Positions 40,520-48,930 are shown, numbered from the stretch's first letter. The stretch: 64,000 nt of DNA from Deltaproteobacteria bacterium (GCA_019307815.1 JAFDIV010000029.1:1-64000); one strand, 5' to 3'. The notes: a model not told the origin generated them from the sequence alone. Program-made: numbers and translations.

Positions 40520-41707
40520 TTAACTACTCGCCTGAGCGGTTTCCTTTTTTCCCCAAAGTGGTGACATGGATCTTAATCGGCCCACCACGAAGGGTAATTT
40601 TTCCAGGACGTAATCGATATCCTCTTCTGTATTAGTCACATCCAGAGTAAATACGATGGAGCCTTGGGCCAATTCGGGTGGTATGCCAATAGCTAGCAGA
40701 ACGGGAGAGGTCTTTAGGGCCTTTGATGCGCAGGCAGATCCGGTATTTACATAGATTCCTTCACTGCTTAACATGAACACCAATGCCTCGCCTTCAATTG
40801 CTTGCACACAGAAGCTAGCATGGCCTGGCAATCTGGTTTCGGGATGCCCAGTGAGCTTTACACTTTCTATAGACTCAATAACGCCGCTTACAAGTTTGTC
40901 GCGAAGGACTTTGACATGCCTCATTTTTTGTGGGAGCTCTTGAAGTGTTAATTCTGCAGCCTTGCCAAGCCCAACAATTCCTGGAACATTCTCAGTGCCA
41001 CCTCTTCGACCGCTCTCCTGGATGCCGCCGTGCAATAGAGGCATGAGACGCAGGCCCTTCCTGAAGTAAAGTGCTCCAGTTCCCTTTGGTGCTTCTAGGG
41101 GTATACCCGATAAAGACAAGAGGTCTACACCGAGCTGCTTGACATCAACCGGAATGTTTCCAACAGTTGCAACGCCATCGGTGTGAAAGAATACGCCTTT
41201 GTCTTTGCATACTTCGGCGATCTTTGCAATAGGTTGAATAGTCCCTATTTCATTGCTCGCATAAGCAATGGAGATTAGGATGGTCTCGGGTCTGATAAGC
41301 TCCCTTATGCGTTGCGGATCCACAAGGCCATATTCGTCGACCTTCAAGAATGTTACCTCATAGTCCAGTCTCTCGAAAAACCTTGCCGAGTTAAGCACAG
41401 AATGATGCTCCGTTGCTGCAACTATAATGTGATTGCCTTTCTTCCTGTGGGCAAATGCGATTCCCTTAATTGCAAGATTATTGGCCTCAGTTCCCCCGGA
41501 TGTAAATATAATTTCCTCTGGTCTTGCTCCTATCAGCTCCGCTACCTTTGCCCTCTGGACATCCACAACTGCTTTGATTCTGGAGCCCATGTCATAGACT
41601 GTAGAAGGATTACCAAACTCGGCGTCAAAAAAGGGCATCATTTCTTCTATGACTTCTTTTCTGACAGGAGTTGCAGCGGCATTATCCAGATACACTTTCT
41701 TTTCCAT
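40520..41707 (-). CDS. NifS/IscS-like protein without the PLP Schiff-base lysine
   Basis: 395 residues with full-length cysteine desulfurase fold: VYLDNAAATPVRKEVIEEMM, EIIFTSGGTEANNLAIKGIA, TEHHSVL (His101/102), ASNEIGTIQPI, HTDGVATVGNIPVDV, GGIQESGRRGGTENVPGIVG and the mobile-loop Cys326 in NTGSACASKALK. The segment that normally reads S-G-H-K-x-x-x-P-K-G is SGIPLEAPKG, so His202 and the PLP-binding Lys203 are Ile and Pro. The Gln of T-D-A-V-Q is Ala180, and the Arg of R-F-S-L is Val. Standard PLP desulfuration looks impossible. It may be a sulfur-relay or structural protein. Overlaps the TusA-like gene by 26 bp. Confidence 0.9.
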   Translation of the reverse strand: MEKKVYLDNAAATPVRKEVIEEMMPFFDAEFGNPSTVYDMGSRIKAVVDVQRAKVAELIGARPEEIIFTSGGTEANNLAIKGIAFAHRKKGNHIIVAATEHHSVLNSARFFERLDYEVTFLKVDEYGLVDPQRIRELIRPETILISIAYASNEIGTIQPIAKIAEVCKDKGVFFHTDGVATVGNIPVDVKQLGVDLLSLSGIPLEAPKGTGALYFRKGLRLMPLLHGGIQESGRRGGTENVPGIVGLGKAAELTLQELPQKMRHVKVLRDKLVSGVIESIESVKLTGHPETRLPGHASFCVQAIEGEALVFMLSSEGIYVNTGSACASKALKTSPVLLAIGIPPELAQGSIVFTLDVTNTEEDIDYVLEKLPFVVGRLRSMSPLWGKKETAQASS

Positions 41708-41963
41708 CGCCGTTTCCTTTCTTTTTTCTAATATAGAGCTTATAGCAGTCCTCGTCCTCTTCTATGCCGATAAATTCCTGGCCACATTTTTCACACCACG
41801 AGGGAATATCTTCCAAAGCACCATCATAATCAGTCAGAACCTCAAGGACCTGTCCCTCTTTCATGCAGGCCAACTTTTCCCCCGGCTCAAGAAGATGAAG
41901 AGGACACATCCTGCACACAAGATCCAAGGTATCGTCCGCTTTGATGTCTTTCACAAATTTCAT
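41682..41963 (-). CDS. TusA-family sulfur-carrier protein
   Basis: 93 residues. LDLVCRMCPLHLLEPGEKLA is the TusA C-P-x-P region with CPLH, then GQVLEVLTDYDGALEDIPSW, CEKCGQEFIGIEEDEDCYKL. Cys20-Pro21 is the likely persulfide carrier; the CEKC pair is additional to canonical TusA. First gene of the operon tusA-like, nifS-like, iscU-like, Cys-rich membrane protein. A TTGACNNNNGTCAA site lies about 130 bp before its start. Confidence 0.9.
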   Translation of the reverse strand: MKFVKDIKADDTLDLVCRMCPLHLLEPGEKLACMKEGQVLEVLTDYDGALEDIPSWCEKCGQEFIGIEEDEDCYKLYIRKKKGNGDGKESVSG

Positions 41964-42089
41964 TTTTTGTCTCCTCTTACGATATGAGGATTACATTTAA
42001 TCCATATTAGTTTAGTATAGAATAAGTCTCTCGGCCATTGTTGTCAATCTGTTTCTCATAATATATACAAAAAAACTAGGATTATTGTT

Positions 42090-42103
42090 TTGACTTATGT
42101 CAA
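42090..42103. promoter_or_regulatory. TTGACTTATGTCAA palindrome (FNR/HcpR-like box 1)
   Basis: A perfect 5+4+5 inverted repeat in the 196-bp region between the divergent tusA-like operon and the MoaD/ThiS-like gene. It has the form TTGAC-N4-GTCAA of CRP/FNR-family sites; HcpR sites in some Desulfobacterota relatives are of the form TTGACCNNGGTCAA (from memory). Confidence 0.65.
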
Positions 42104-42159
42104 GTACGTGAATCATCACTTGCACTACTGTAGTTTTAAGTTTAAGGCAAGGAGAGAAA

Positions 42160-42435
42160 ATGGGTGGTTTGATAGAGATCTTTATTTACGGCAAATTTGA
42201 CAACGCACGGGCGAGGAACGTGAAAATGACCTTCGTAAAAACCTCTGATGCATTGCCATTAGGTGCCTTGTTAGAACGCGTAGGGATTCCTGCCGAATCC
42301 ATACAGCTTGTCATGGTAAACCACAGGGCTGTGCCAAAGAATATTGAGGTTTGCCCCGGGGACCGAGTAACCCTTTTTGGCCAGGAATATCCGGTTTTTG
42401 CTGACTGGTTGAGTCAACGGGAGGCCAATATATAA
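42160..42435 (+). CDS. MoaD/ThiS-like beta-grasp protein
   Basis: 91 residues: IEIFIYGKFDNARARNVKMT, ALPLGALLERVGIPAESIQL, VMVNHRAVPKNIEVCPGDRV, TLFGQEYPVFADWL. The order of strands and the VNxxxVP...PGDRVTLF segment are typical of ubiquitin-like sulfur carriers, but the C-terminal Gly-Gly needed for thiocarboxylation is absent, as in Mut7-C/ThiS-like regulatory forms. AAGGAGAG precedes ATG 42160. Divergent from, and probably co-regulated with, the tusA-like operon. Confidence 0.82.
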   Translation: MGGLIEIFIYGKFDNARARNVKMTFVKTSDALPLGALLERVGIPAESIQLVMVNHRAVPKNIEVCPGDRVTLFGQEYPVFADWLSQREANI

Positions 42436-42549
42436 GGATGCCACGACACTTAACATTGCTCAAGAGCGCATTCTGTTTGATACCACAAAGTTTGTTCCAT
42501 CGGCCGAAATGGCAGTTCTGAGCCGGTTTCTGTGAGGTATGGATGAAGA

Positions 42550-42864
42550 TCAAATAGGCGGAGCAATGGTTACAAGAACTCGCATGTCTGATTTAGCACG
42601 TATTCCGTGAGGCTCCGCAATGTCTGAAACTAGTACGTCGCCTTTCTTTGCAGGTAGTGTTGAACCCGTAGCTAGAAATTCGCCCTCGCCTTCTAGTATT
42701 GCTATGCTCACCTGCCCCTCTATATTATGAGAATGTATGGGAAGCTCTTGGCCTGCCTTGAAGTTAAAGTTGAGTATCTTGAAATATGGCGAGTCATGGA
42801 CCAAGAGGCGGCTCATGTGCAGATCATTAAAGCTATTCTCTTCGTATAAGTTTACTTTTTTCAT
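42550..42864 (-). CDS. Cupin-domain protein
   Basis: 104 residues, one cupin fold. Metal-site motifs: LPIHSHNIEGQVSIAILEGE (H-x-H...E variant) and GDVLVSDIAEPHGIRAKSDM. Small single-domain cupins serve as enzymes or sensors; the role is unknown. Placed between the MoaD-like gene and the ferredoxin/HD operon. Confidence 0.9.
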   Translation of the reverse strand: MKKVNLYEENSFNDLHMSRLLVHDSPYFKILNFNFKAGQELPIHSHNIEGQVSIAILEGEGEFLATGSTLPAKKGDVLVSDIAEPHGIRAKSDMRVLVTIAPPI

Positions 42865-42937
42865 AAGATTGCACCCCTTTCCTGTTCCCCAACACCTGCG
42901 CCTTTGATACTAGCAAGAAGCTTCACTCAGCCGGTTT

Positions 42938-43687
42938 CTACAGGGCAGCCGTTTTCAACACCTGTCCCCTTGTACTTATAATGACCTGTTTCATAGGAAT
43001 TTCTTTTCCCGCTACCTCCACTGCCCTTTTTATGATCATTGGAAGGCCGGAGCAGCAAGGTACCTCCATCACCACAGCCGTGATACTCTTGACGTTGACC
43101 GATTTGAAGATATCAGCGAATTTCTGGATATATTGAGGAACATCATCAAATTTAGGGCATCCAACAAGGACTACCTTTCCTCTAATGAAATCCTGGTGGA
43201 GGCTTGGGTAAGCGATGGGTACACAGTCTGCTACTACCAAAAGCTCCGCATCTTTTAGAAAAGGTGCAGTTGGGGGAACCAAATGAATCTGAACTGGCCA
43301 ATGTGATAATGCCGATACAGCAGATGTTTGCTGGGTAGGGATATTTGCCTCCTCACAAGCTGAAGCAGGTGCAAAGGCTTGTAGTCGGGTAGAAGGGCAT
43401 GTAGGTACGGCAAAGTCCTCGGCTGCCTTTTCGGCCTGCTCCTTTTCCCTCAGGTATTCTTCTACTGCTTGTTCGTCAAAGTCCTCCGCCTCTCGTTCTA
43501 TTACCTTGAGGGCCCCGGTAGGACATTCTCCTAGGCAGGCTCCAAGCCCGTCGCAGTATTTCTCTGAAACCAATCGGGCCTTTCCGTCTATTACCTCGAT
43601 GGCGCCCTCAGCACAAGCAGGTACGCACTGACCGCAACCATCGCATAGTTCTTCGTCGATTTCTATTATCTTTCTGGTTACTCTCAT
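42938..43687 (-). CDS. Dicluster ferredoxin with C-terminal Cys-containing domain
   Basis: 249 residues. CDGCGQCVPACAEGAIEVID and CDGLGACLGECPTGALKVIE are two 4Fe-4S motifs in the first 65 residues. A charged linker (DEQAVEEYLREKEQAEKAAE) leads to a domain with LLVVADCVPIAYPSLHQDFI, GKVVLVGCPKFDDVPQYIQK and VVMEVPCCSGLPMIIKRAVE. Proteins of this build are common in anaerobes, often near sulfur or hybrid-cluster genes. It begins by a four-base overlap with the HD-domain gene. Confidence 0.9.
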   Translation of the reverse strand: MRVTRKIIEIDEELCDGCGQCVPACAEGAIEVIDGKARLVSEKYCDGLGACLGECPTGALKVIEREAEDFDEQAVEEYLREKEQAEKAAEDFAVPTCPSTRLQAFAPASACEEANIPTQQTSAVSALSHWPVQIHLVPPTAPFLKDAELLVVADCVPIAYPSLHQDFIRGKVVLVGCPKFDDVPQYIQKFADIFKSVNVKSITAVVMEVPCCSGLPMIIKRAVEVAGKEIPMKQVIISTRGQVLKTAAL

Positions 43688-44424
43688 GATTTACTCCTTA
43701 ATAATACCTCGCGGGCAAGTTTCTTACCGCTTTTTGTAAAGAAACTCTTTTCAATTACTCGTTCAAGGGCATCTATGGCCTGATTTCCTTCCTTTTCCTG
43801 TTTTTCCTCAAGATTGACAATAAGGTCGGCATCATAAAGGGCCTTGAAATTCGCTGTTTCTTCCTCCCTTGGATGATGGTGATGTCCGACGATATCGCAA
43901 ACTTCATCTATGAGCTCTTCTTTGGCGCCCAACTTTGTAAGGATTTCTCTGGCAATTGGTGGGCCCTCCTCTTCCTGATATTTGGCGGCAGTGCTTTGAT
44001 GTTTTCGCTCAGCCTCCTTGATTCCTATGTCATGCAGGTAGGCTGAGGCCAGCACCACAGCCAGATTTGCTCCTTCCTCTCGGGCGATTCTTTCAGCATA
44101 TCTGGCCACCTTTGAGGCATGGCCTATTCTCTTGAAGTCTCTGCCGAAATACTTCTTCATTTCGATCGCAACTCGATTTTTGAACAGGTCTTCTTTCTGC
44201 GCAAGTAGTTCGGGAGGTAGGTTCCCTATGCATTGATCTGCATACTGGCAATAGGACGCACAACCGAAGTCCAACGAAGGATTAAGGAATCTATGGTCAC
44301 AATGGGGACATTTGCGCGTGGGATCATCCTTGAAAAACTCCACCTCTTTGCCACATTTAGGACACTTGACCTCATAAATTGCCCCCGGCTTCCAGTATTG
44401 CATATCTTGGCCTGGACACTTCAT
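43684..44424 (-). CDS. Zinc-ribbon plus HD-domain phosphohydrolase
   Basis: 246 residues. N-terminal zinc-ribbon CPKCGKEVEFFKDDPTRKCP, HCDHRF and a further Cys cluster (CASYCQYADQCIG). The HD domain has RIGHASKVARYAERIA (H), VVLASAYLHDIGIKEAE (HD), DIVGHHHHPREE and LYDADLIVNLEE (D). HD proteins hydrolyse phosphomonoesters or cyclic nucleotides. It is first gene of a two-gene operon with the ferredoxin protein. A TTGACCTAGGTCAA site lies ~85 bp before its start. Confidence 0.92.
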   Translation of the reverse strand: MKCPGQDMQYWKPGAIYEVKCPKCGKEVEFFKDDPTRKCPHCDHRFLNPSLDFGCASYCQYADQCIGNLPPELLAQKEDLFKNRVAIEMKKYFGRDFKRIGHASKVARYAERIAREEGANLAVVLASAYLHDIGIKEAERKHQSTAAKYQEEEGPPIAREILTKLGAKEELIDEVCDIVGHHHHPREEETANFKALYDADLIVNLEEKQEKEGNQAIDALERVIEKSFFTKSGKKLAREVLLRSKS

Positions 44425-44505
44425 GATTTGCCTCTCCTTGTCTTGATGTTGTCGTTAAAAACCATAGCGTATCAATAGAATACAGCAGCTTTCCACAAAA
44501 AAGCC

Positions 44506-44519
44506 TTGACCTAGGTCAA
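44506..44519. promoter_or_regulatory. TTGACCTAGGTCAA palindrome (FNR/HcpR-like box 2)
   Basis: Perfect 14-bp palindrome 82 bp upstream of the HD-domain gene start, overlapping the stop codon of the sulfite-reductase-like gene. It matches the TTGACCNNGGTCAA form that I recall for HcpR-type regulators in Desulfuromonas-like bacteria. Confidence 0.7.
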
Positions 44520-45320
44520 TAGATTGCGGTTTTTCATTTCTTTGATTAGGCCCTTAATCCCTTGACCCTCAAGGATTGTCCCAAGCCTTTCCCCTCTTAT
44601 GCAATTGCGTTTGTAGAAATCCACCACCAGGTCGACCACGGCAGATATGGTAGGAATGGAAAAAATCCTGCCCATTTCTTGACCTAGCCTGGGGTGTCTT
44701 CCCAGCTTACCGCCCAGGAGTATACGATACCCCGACTTTTCCTCGGAGATAGTGCCGGTGGGACAAGCCTTTATGCAAGATCCGCAAAACAGACACTTTT
44801 CAAAGACGATCACCGGGCCGTGCTCACCCAGCATTATTGCTGATTCCTTGCATGCCTCAACGCACCGGCCGCAATCAGTGCATTGTAGATCAGTAACTCG
44901 CGGTTTGACGGCACCAATTAACCCAATGTCCACGATCTGCGGCCTGGAGCAGGCATTGGGGCAATCAGAGATGGAGACGCGAAATTCATGGTGCATCTTC
45001 AAGGGCCCATCCACCACCCTTTTTAGAAATGCCTTTAGCTCTTTCTGGGCTAAAAGCCTTTCCAGTTCATCTGCTAGCCCATCGCTTATCACGGCCCTGT
45101 TAGGGCAGCCAGTAGGACCAAAGCAGGCTTCTACCTGAAAACCCTTGACCTCATTTTCCATTTTATTGAGGAAGCGCCTCTGGCAGCTTCTTACGTGCTC
45201 GATGGTTGCAATCCTAGTTCCGAAGCGGGCTGCTTCCTCTTCCACCCGTGCCTTCACCCTTTTGCGAACAAAGAAAGGCACTTTCTTGATAGCATTTGTA
45301 GCCTCTCTAGTCCATTCCAT
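44511..45320 (-). CDS. Small siroheme sulfite/nitrite-reductase-like protein with PCP_red domain
   Basis: 269 residues. An N-terminal PCP_red-like segment (MEWTREATNAIKKVPFFVRK, RVKARVEEEAARFG) leads into a one-repeat sulfite reductase: EACFGPTGCPNRAV and SDCPNACSRPQIVD supply the C-x5-C and C-x3-C cluster/siroheme cysteines. An inserted ferredoxin module has CTDCGRCVEACKESAI and CLFCGSCIKACPTGTI. This is the low-molecular-weight (Fsr- or assimilatory-like) group, not DsrAB. It may reduce sulfite or nitrite, or be non-respiratory. Box 3 lies about 160 bp upstream. Confidence 0.9.
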   Translation of the reverse strand: MEWTREATNAIKKVPFFVRKRVKARVEEEAARFGTRIATIEHVRSCQRRFLNKMENEVKGFQVEACFGPTGCPNRAVISDGLADELERLLAQKELKAFLKRVVDGPLKMHHEFRVSISDCPNACSRPQIVDIGLIGAVKPRVTDLQCTDCGRCVEACKESAIMLGEHGPVIVFEKCLFCGSCIKACPTGTISEEKSGYRILLGGKLGRHPRLGQEMGRIFSIPTISAVVDLVVDFYKRNCIRGERLGTILEGQGIKGLIKEMKNRNLLT

Positions 45321-45476
45321 ACGGGCTGCTCCTAAATGTGTTGCAAGTTTTTCCTGGGTTTGGGACTATCCATAAGCCCATCTCATTTTCTTCATAGAAA
45401 TAATATACATACGAAAAGGTGCTTGAACTTGATCACTGTGCCGGAAACAAAATATCACAATGTGGTGTAGAACAAA

Positions 45477-45490
45477 TTGACTTATGTCAA
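45477..45490. promoter_or_regulatory. TTGACTTATGTCAA palindrome (FNR/HcpR-like box 3)
   Basis: Same 14-mer as box 1. It lies 157 bp upstream of the sulfite-reductase-like gene start (45320, minus strand) and just overlaps the tail of the preceding ammonia-lyase gene. The 166-bp gap here carries no other feature. Confidence 0.65.
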
Positions 45491-46722
45491 GATTGGGATA
45501 AATTAGATGAAAATGGAGAGTGTTTGCCATACCAGACTATATCGCGGTAAGTAGGGGGAGATGTATCTCCCTCGGTGCTGATCAGCACCACGACTGATTT
45601 AGAGTTCAATCCGATGGCCGCACGTATCTCCGCATAATCAGGATTGACCATCAACTGCTCGAGCACCCCACAAGTCACAGCCCCTGATTCTCCTGAGATA
45701 ATGGGAGTGTCTCCCCTAAGGGGCGCAGCCAATATTCTCATCCCGTTGGCGGCAACCCAATCGGGACAAGAAACGTAAGCGCGGGCATAATCGCGAAGGA
45801 TTTCCCAGCCAATGATGTTTGGCTCGCCGCAGGCCAGCCCTGCCATTATGGTTTTGAGATCCCCTTTTACGGCATGAGGTTTGCCATTGTCTATCTTTGC
45901 GGAGCGATAAATGCAATTTGCGGTGTCCGGTTCCACAATCACGGTTGCCGGCAGATCATCACCCAGGTAAGAGGCAAGAAAGCCGAGTACACTAGCTGCA
46001 AAGGAGCCAACACCTGCCTGAAGAAAGATATGGGTTGGGCAATAAATACCCTGTTCCTGAAGCTGCTCCATGAATTCCAGCGCGAGGGTGGTATAGCCTT
46101 GCATGATCCAACGCGGGATGTCCTCGTAGCCAGGCCACGCAGTATCTTGCACAACCACCCATCCATTGTCCTGTGCAACCTGGAAGGTCATCCGGACAGT
46201 TTCATCATAATTGAACTCTGTTATAGATGCCTCAGCACCATGGACCCGTATATTTTCGAGGCGTACAGGATCTGAGCCCTTTGGCATATATACCACTGAT
46301 CTTTGTCCTAGCTGCTGGGCGGTCCAGGCTACTGCACGGCCGTGGTTCCCGTCTGTAGCGGTAGCAAAGGTTATTTTTCCCAATTTTTTGCGGAGATAGG
46401 GGGAGCGCAATTTCTCTCCACTGACCTCTGAGACATCACGCCCGAGCATATGGGCCAGGTACTGTGCAATAGCATAAGAGGCCCCCAGGACTTTGAACGC
46501 ATTGAGCCCAAACCTATAGGACTCGTCCTTGATGAATAGCTGTCCAATACCAAGGTGTCGGGCGAGGTTGGGTAAAGGGATAAAAGGGGTGCGTTGATAT
46601 TCCTTGAACGTGGCATGGAAGCCTCGCGCTTTTTCAGCCGCCTCTAGGTCAAGGAACCTTGTATTGGCCCCCTCTCCGGGCCGCTTGAAAAGATTGTTGA
46701 TGTGAAAACTTATACCAGACAT
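45487..46722 (-). CDS. dpaL: Diaminopropionate ammonia-lyase
   Basis: 411 residues. Fold-type II PLP enzyme; PLP Lys77 in FGLNAFKVLGASYAIA, matching the numbering of E. coli YgeX. Other motifs: FATATDGNHGRAVAWTAQQL, MPKGSDPVRLENIRVHGAEA, FLQAGVGSFAASVLGFLASY, VEPDTANCIYRS and GDTPIISGESGAVTCG. Converts 2,3-diaminopropionate to pyruvate and ammonia; in anaerobes it often belongs to purine or amino-acid catabolism. Starts ATG 46722. No partner genes adjacent. Confidence 0.95.
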   Translation of the reverse strand: MSGISFHINNLFKRPGEGANTRFLDLEAAEKARGFHATFKEYQRTPFIPLPNLARHLGIGQLFIKDESYRFGLNAFKVLGASYAIAQYLAHMLGRDVSEVSGEKLRSPYLRKKLGKITFATATDGNHGRAVAWTAQQLGQRSVVYMPKGSDPVRLENIRVHGAEASITEFNYDETVRMTFQVAQDNGWVVVQDTAWPGYEDIPRWIMQGYTTLALEFMEQLQEQGIYCPTHIFLQAGVGSFAASVLGFLASYLGDDLPATVIVEPDTANCIYRSAKIDNGKPHAVKGDLKTIMAGLACGEPNIIGWEILRDYARAYVSCPDWVAANGMRILAAPLRGDTPIISGESGAVTCGVLEQLMVNPDYAEIRAAIGLNSKSVVVLISTEGDTSPPTYRDIVWYGKHSPFSSNLSQS

Positions 46723-47213
46723 TGAATTATTGTTGTTCCGAAATAACCAGCACTGGCATGGAAAATCTTCTCAATAATTTATGGTACAAAATTCGTTCAT
46801 TCGCATGCCCTATCTCAACAAATATCTCATCTTCCATACCTTCTCCCAGTCTTCCTTAGGGAGGATTACGTCAAGGACAAGTTTGGTGTTGGGAGAACCC
46901 CTATCAAGCACATGATGCGCAGTGATCTTGGCCGCAAAGCGGTGGCAAAACTGGCAGAATAGAGCAATGCCTTACGGGCACTCTGGAACATGTCGGTAGG
47001 ATGAAGGATCCTGGAAATTTGGGGTATTTTTAAACCCATGAGCTGCACCCAGACTTGATATTCCTCTTAGGTCAATATGCACTACTGAGTTCCAAAAAAT
47101 CAAGGAATGTTTTTTCGTTGACGAGTCTCGTAAGGTTAAATGATGTAGAAGGGCAAAATGGCATCAGGCTGAAAAATGTTGACTTTTTTGCAGTTAAATT
47201 GCAAAATATCTGC
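46723..47213. other. Long intergenic region without recognised gene
   Basis: About 490 bp. The forward strand reads REDYVKDKFGVGRTPIKHMM, RSDLGRKAVAKLAE then stop (about 46858-46962), which looks slightly protein-like but matches no family I know; other frames are closed. It could be a decayed gene plus the promoters of the flanking divergent genes. Confidence 0.4.
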
Positions 47214-48386
47214 ATGTGGATAACCAGAAAGTATGAATCTACCCTTTTATCCCTCTTTGAGCAATTTCCGGCGGTGGTAGTTACAGGTCCGAGGCAGGTC
47301 GGAAAGACCTCGCTAGTGCGAAAGGTGTTCCCCCATCTGGACTATGTCTCCCTGGACCTTCCTGCCCTGGCTGAGCAAGCTGAAAAAAGTCCTGAGTCGT
47401 TTTTTGCAGATCGAAAGTCACCGCTGATTATCGATGAAGTCCAATATGCCCCATCACTTCCAAGATTTCTTAAGATAAAGATCGACGAGGACAAAAAGCC
47501 GAGGCAGTTTATCCTGACAGGATCCCAGAATCTTCTTTTAATGCAGGGGGTATCGGAAAGCCTTGCAGGGCGATGCGGAATTTTGAACATGCTCAATCTT
47601 TCTGCAGCGGAGTTGAGGGAGGCCTTGGGGCCTTTTGATGAAAACACCTACATCTTAAAGGGAGGCTTTCCAGAGCTATATGCAAGGCCTGATTTAGATC
47701 ATTTGTTTTGGTATACCTCATATCTTGCAACTTATCTGGAAAGAGATGTACGGAATATTTTAAACGTGGGGAGCCTTAGGGATTTTGATCGATTTCTGCG
47801 GGCAGTTGCAATCAGGACCGGGCAAATCCTTTCATACTCCGAGTTAGCGAGAGACGTGGGCATTTCGCCAAATACTGCCAAACAATGGATCTCGGTTTTG
47901 CAGACTTCGGGACAAATTTTTCTTCTTGAACCCTACCACCGTAATTTAGGCAAGCGTTTGATCAAATCACCCAAGATTTACATGTGTGACACTGGTCTTG
48001 CCCTCTTCTTAATGGGTTTTGAGACCTGGGAGGCCGTATGCCGGCATCCAATTTCAGGGGCAATCTGGGAGACACATGTGGTGATGCAGGTGGTAAGGCA
48101 CTATTTCTCTCAAGGAAAAATGGTCCCCTTGTGGTTTTGGCGGACTGTCCAAGGTGCGGAGGTGGATTTGCTAGTGGAGCGTGGGGGCAGGCTTATTGCC
48201 ATTGAAACTAAGTTTTCAGAAAGCCCCGAGCATTCAGCACTTAAAGGCATCAGGGCCCTGAAGAGATTTTACGGTGAAACGCTATTTGAAAAAGGATATG
48301 TTGCGTGCAGAACCCGGTTACCTTTTCCGTTGGACGAGGACGTTGAGGCAGTCGCAGGAAGCCATATTGATCAATACCTGGAATAA
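47214..48386 (+). CDS. AAA_14/DUF4143-type ATPase
   Basis: About 390 residues from ATG 47214. Walker A VVVTGPRQVGKTSLVRKVFP, Walker B PLIIDEVQYAPSLPRFLKIK, sensor FILTGSQNLLLMQ, then GGFPELYARPDLDHLFWYTS, LATYLERDVRNI and the DUF4143 restriction-endonuclease-like end (WFWRTVQGAEVDLLVERGGR, LIAIETKFSESPE; D, E-x-K). Widespread in anaerobes as orphan, often mobile genes; function unknown. Upstream frame to 47055 is not conserved-looking. Confidence 0.93.
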   Translation: MWITRKYESTLLSLFEQFPAVVVTGPRQVGKTSLVRKVFPHLDYVSLDLPALAEQAEKSPESFFADRKSPLIIDEVQYAPSLPRFLKIKIDEDKKPRQFILTGSQNLLLMQGVSESLAGRCGILNMLNLSAAELREALGPFDENTYILKGGFPELYARPDLDHLFWYTSYLATYLERDVRNILNVGSLRDFDRFLRAVAIRTGQILSYSELARDVGISPNTAKQWISVLQTSGQIFLLEPYHRNLGKRLIKSPKIYMCDTGLALFLMGFETWEAVCRHPISGAIWETHVVMQVVRHYFSQGKMVPLWFWRTVQGAEVDLLVERGGRLIAIETKFSESPEHSALKGIRALKRFYGETLFEKGYVACRTRLPFPLDEDVEAVAGSHIDQYLE

Positions 48387-48433
48387 ACAATATCCATCTT
48401 ACACAATTTATGCCCCATATGAATAGGTATATC

Positions 48434-48930
48434 TTAGGAATCCAGCTTGAACTGTGACATGTATTCTTCCAGGGCCTTAAGGCGTTGTTCATCCAATGCA
48501 GGGCAATCCTCGGGGGCTTTTGCGCCTTCTGCTACTTTGGCGGCAAAGACCGTGCATGTGGGAAAACCGCACTCCCTACAATTAGTCTTGGGAAGTTGCT
48601 TCAGTATCTCAAGGACCTTTGGCTTTGGTGCCCCTTTATAGCTGGGGGTGATCTGGTCTCTTTTTTCCCACGTCTCGTTTATCTCGCGTTTCAGCCACTC
48701 CAGGATCTTGTCTGCCTCTGCCTCATCTTTTAGGGCATTAATGGCGATCTTGTCAGGATGAACTGTTATAAGTTTTCCGTGGATCCTGAAGGTTACGGCC
48801 GGTGGACTGCATTAAGATATGGAAGTACCTTTCCAATATCTTGATCCAAATATGCGATACAGTGTAAGGACTGAAAGCTAGGATTGCACTCCGGTCTGAA
48901 TATCTCCTTTTTGTAACTTTTAAGAAGCAT
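48434..48930 (-). pseudogene. Fe-S domain protein gene with internal deletion and frameshift
   Basis: From ATG 48930 (GGGAG upstream) the first frame reads MLLKSYKKEIFRPECNPSFQ, SLHCIAYLDQDIGKVLPYLN and then stops being homologous at about 48807. Another frame continues PPAVTFRIHGKLITVHPDKI, AINALKDEAEADKILEWLKR, PKPKVLEILKQLPKTNCREC, GFPTCTVFAAKVAEGAKAPE, and ends at 48434. About 10 codons and the frame were lost at the junction. The intact family is a ~180-residue protein with a PF04060-type C-x2-C-x4-C 4Fe-4S module found in CODH/acetyl-CoA and reductase proteins. Confidence 0.85.

Noticed and set aside
42160-42435. True MoaD or ThiS
   Set aside because: The C-terminal Gly-Gly is missing and no moaE, thiF or thiG lies nearby.
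44511-45320. Dissimilatory sulfite reductase subunit
   Set aside because: Far too short and single-repeat; no dsrA/dsrB partner.
45321-45476. Small gene in the gap before the sulfite-reductase-like gene
   Set aside because: Only 156 bp, no start with a ribosome-binding site, and sequence is AT-rich leader.
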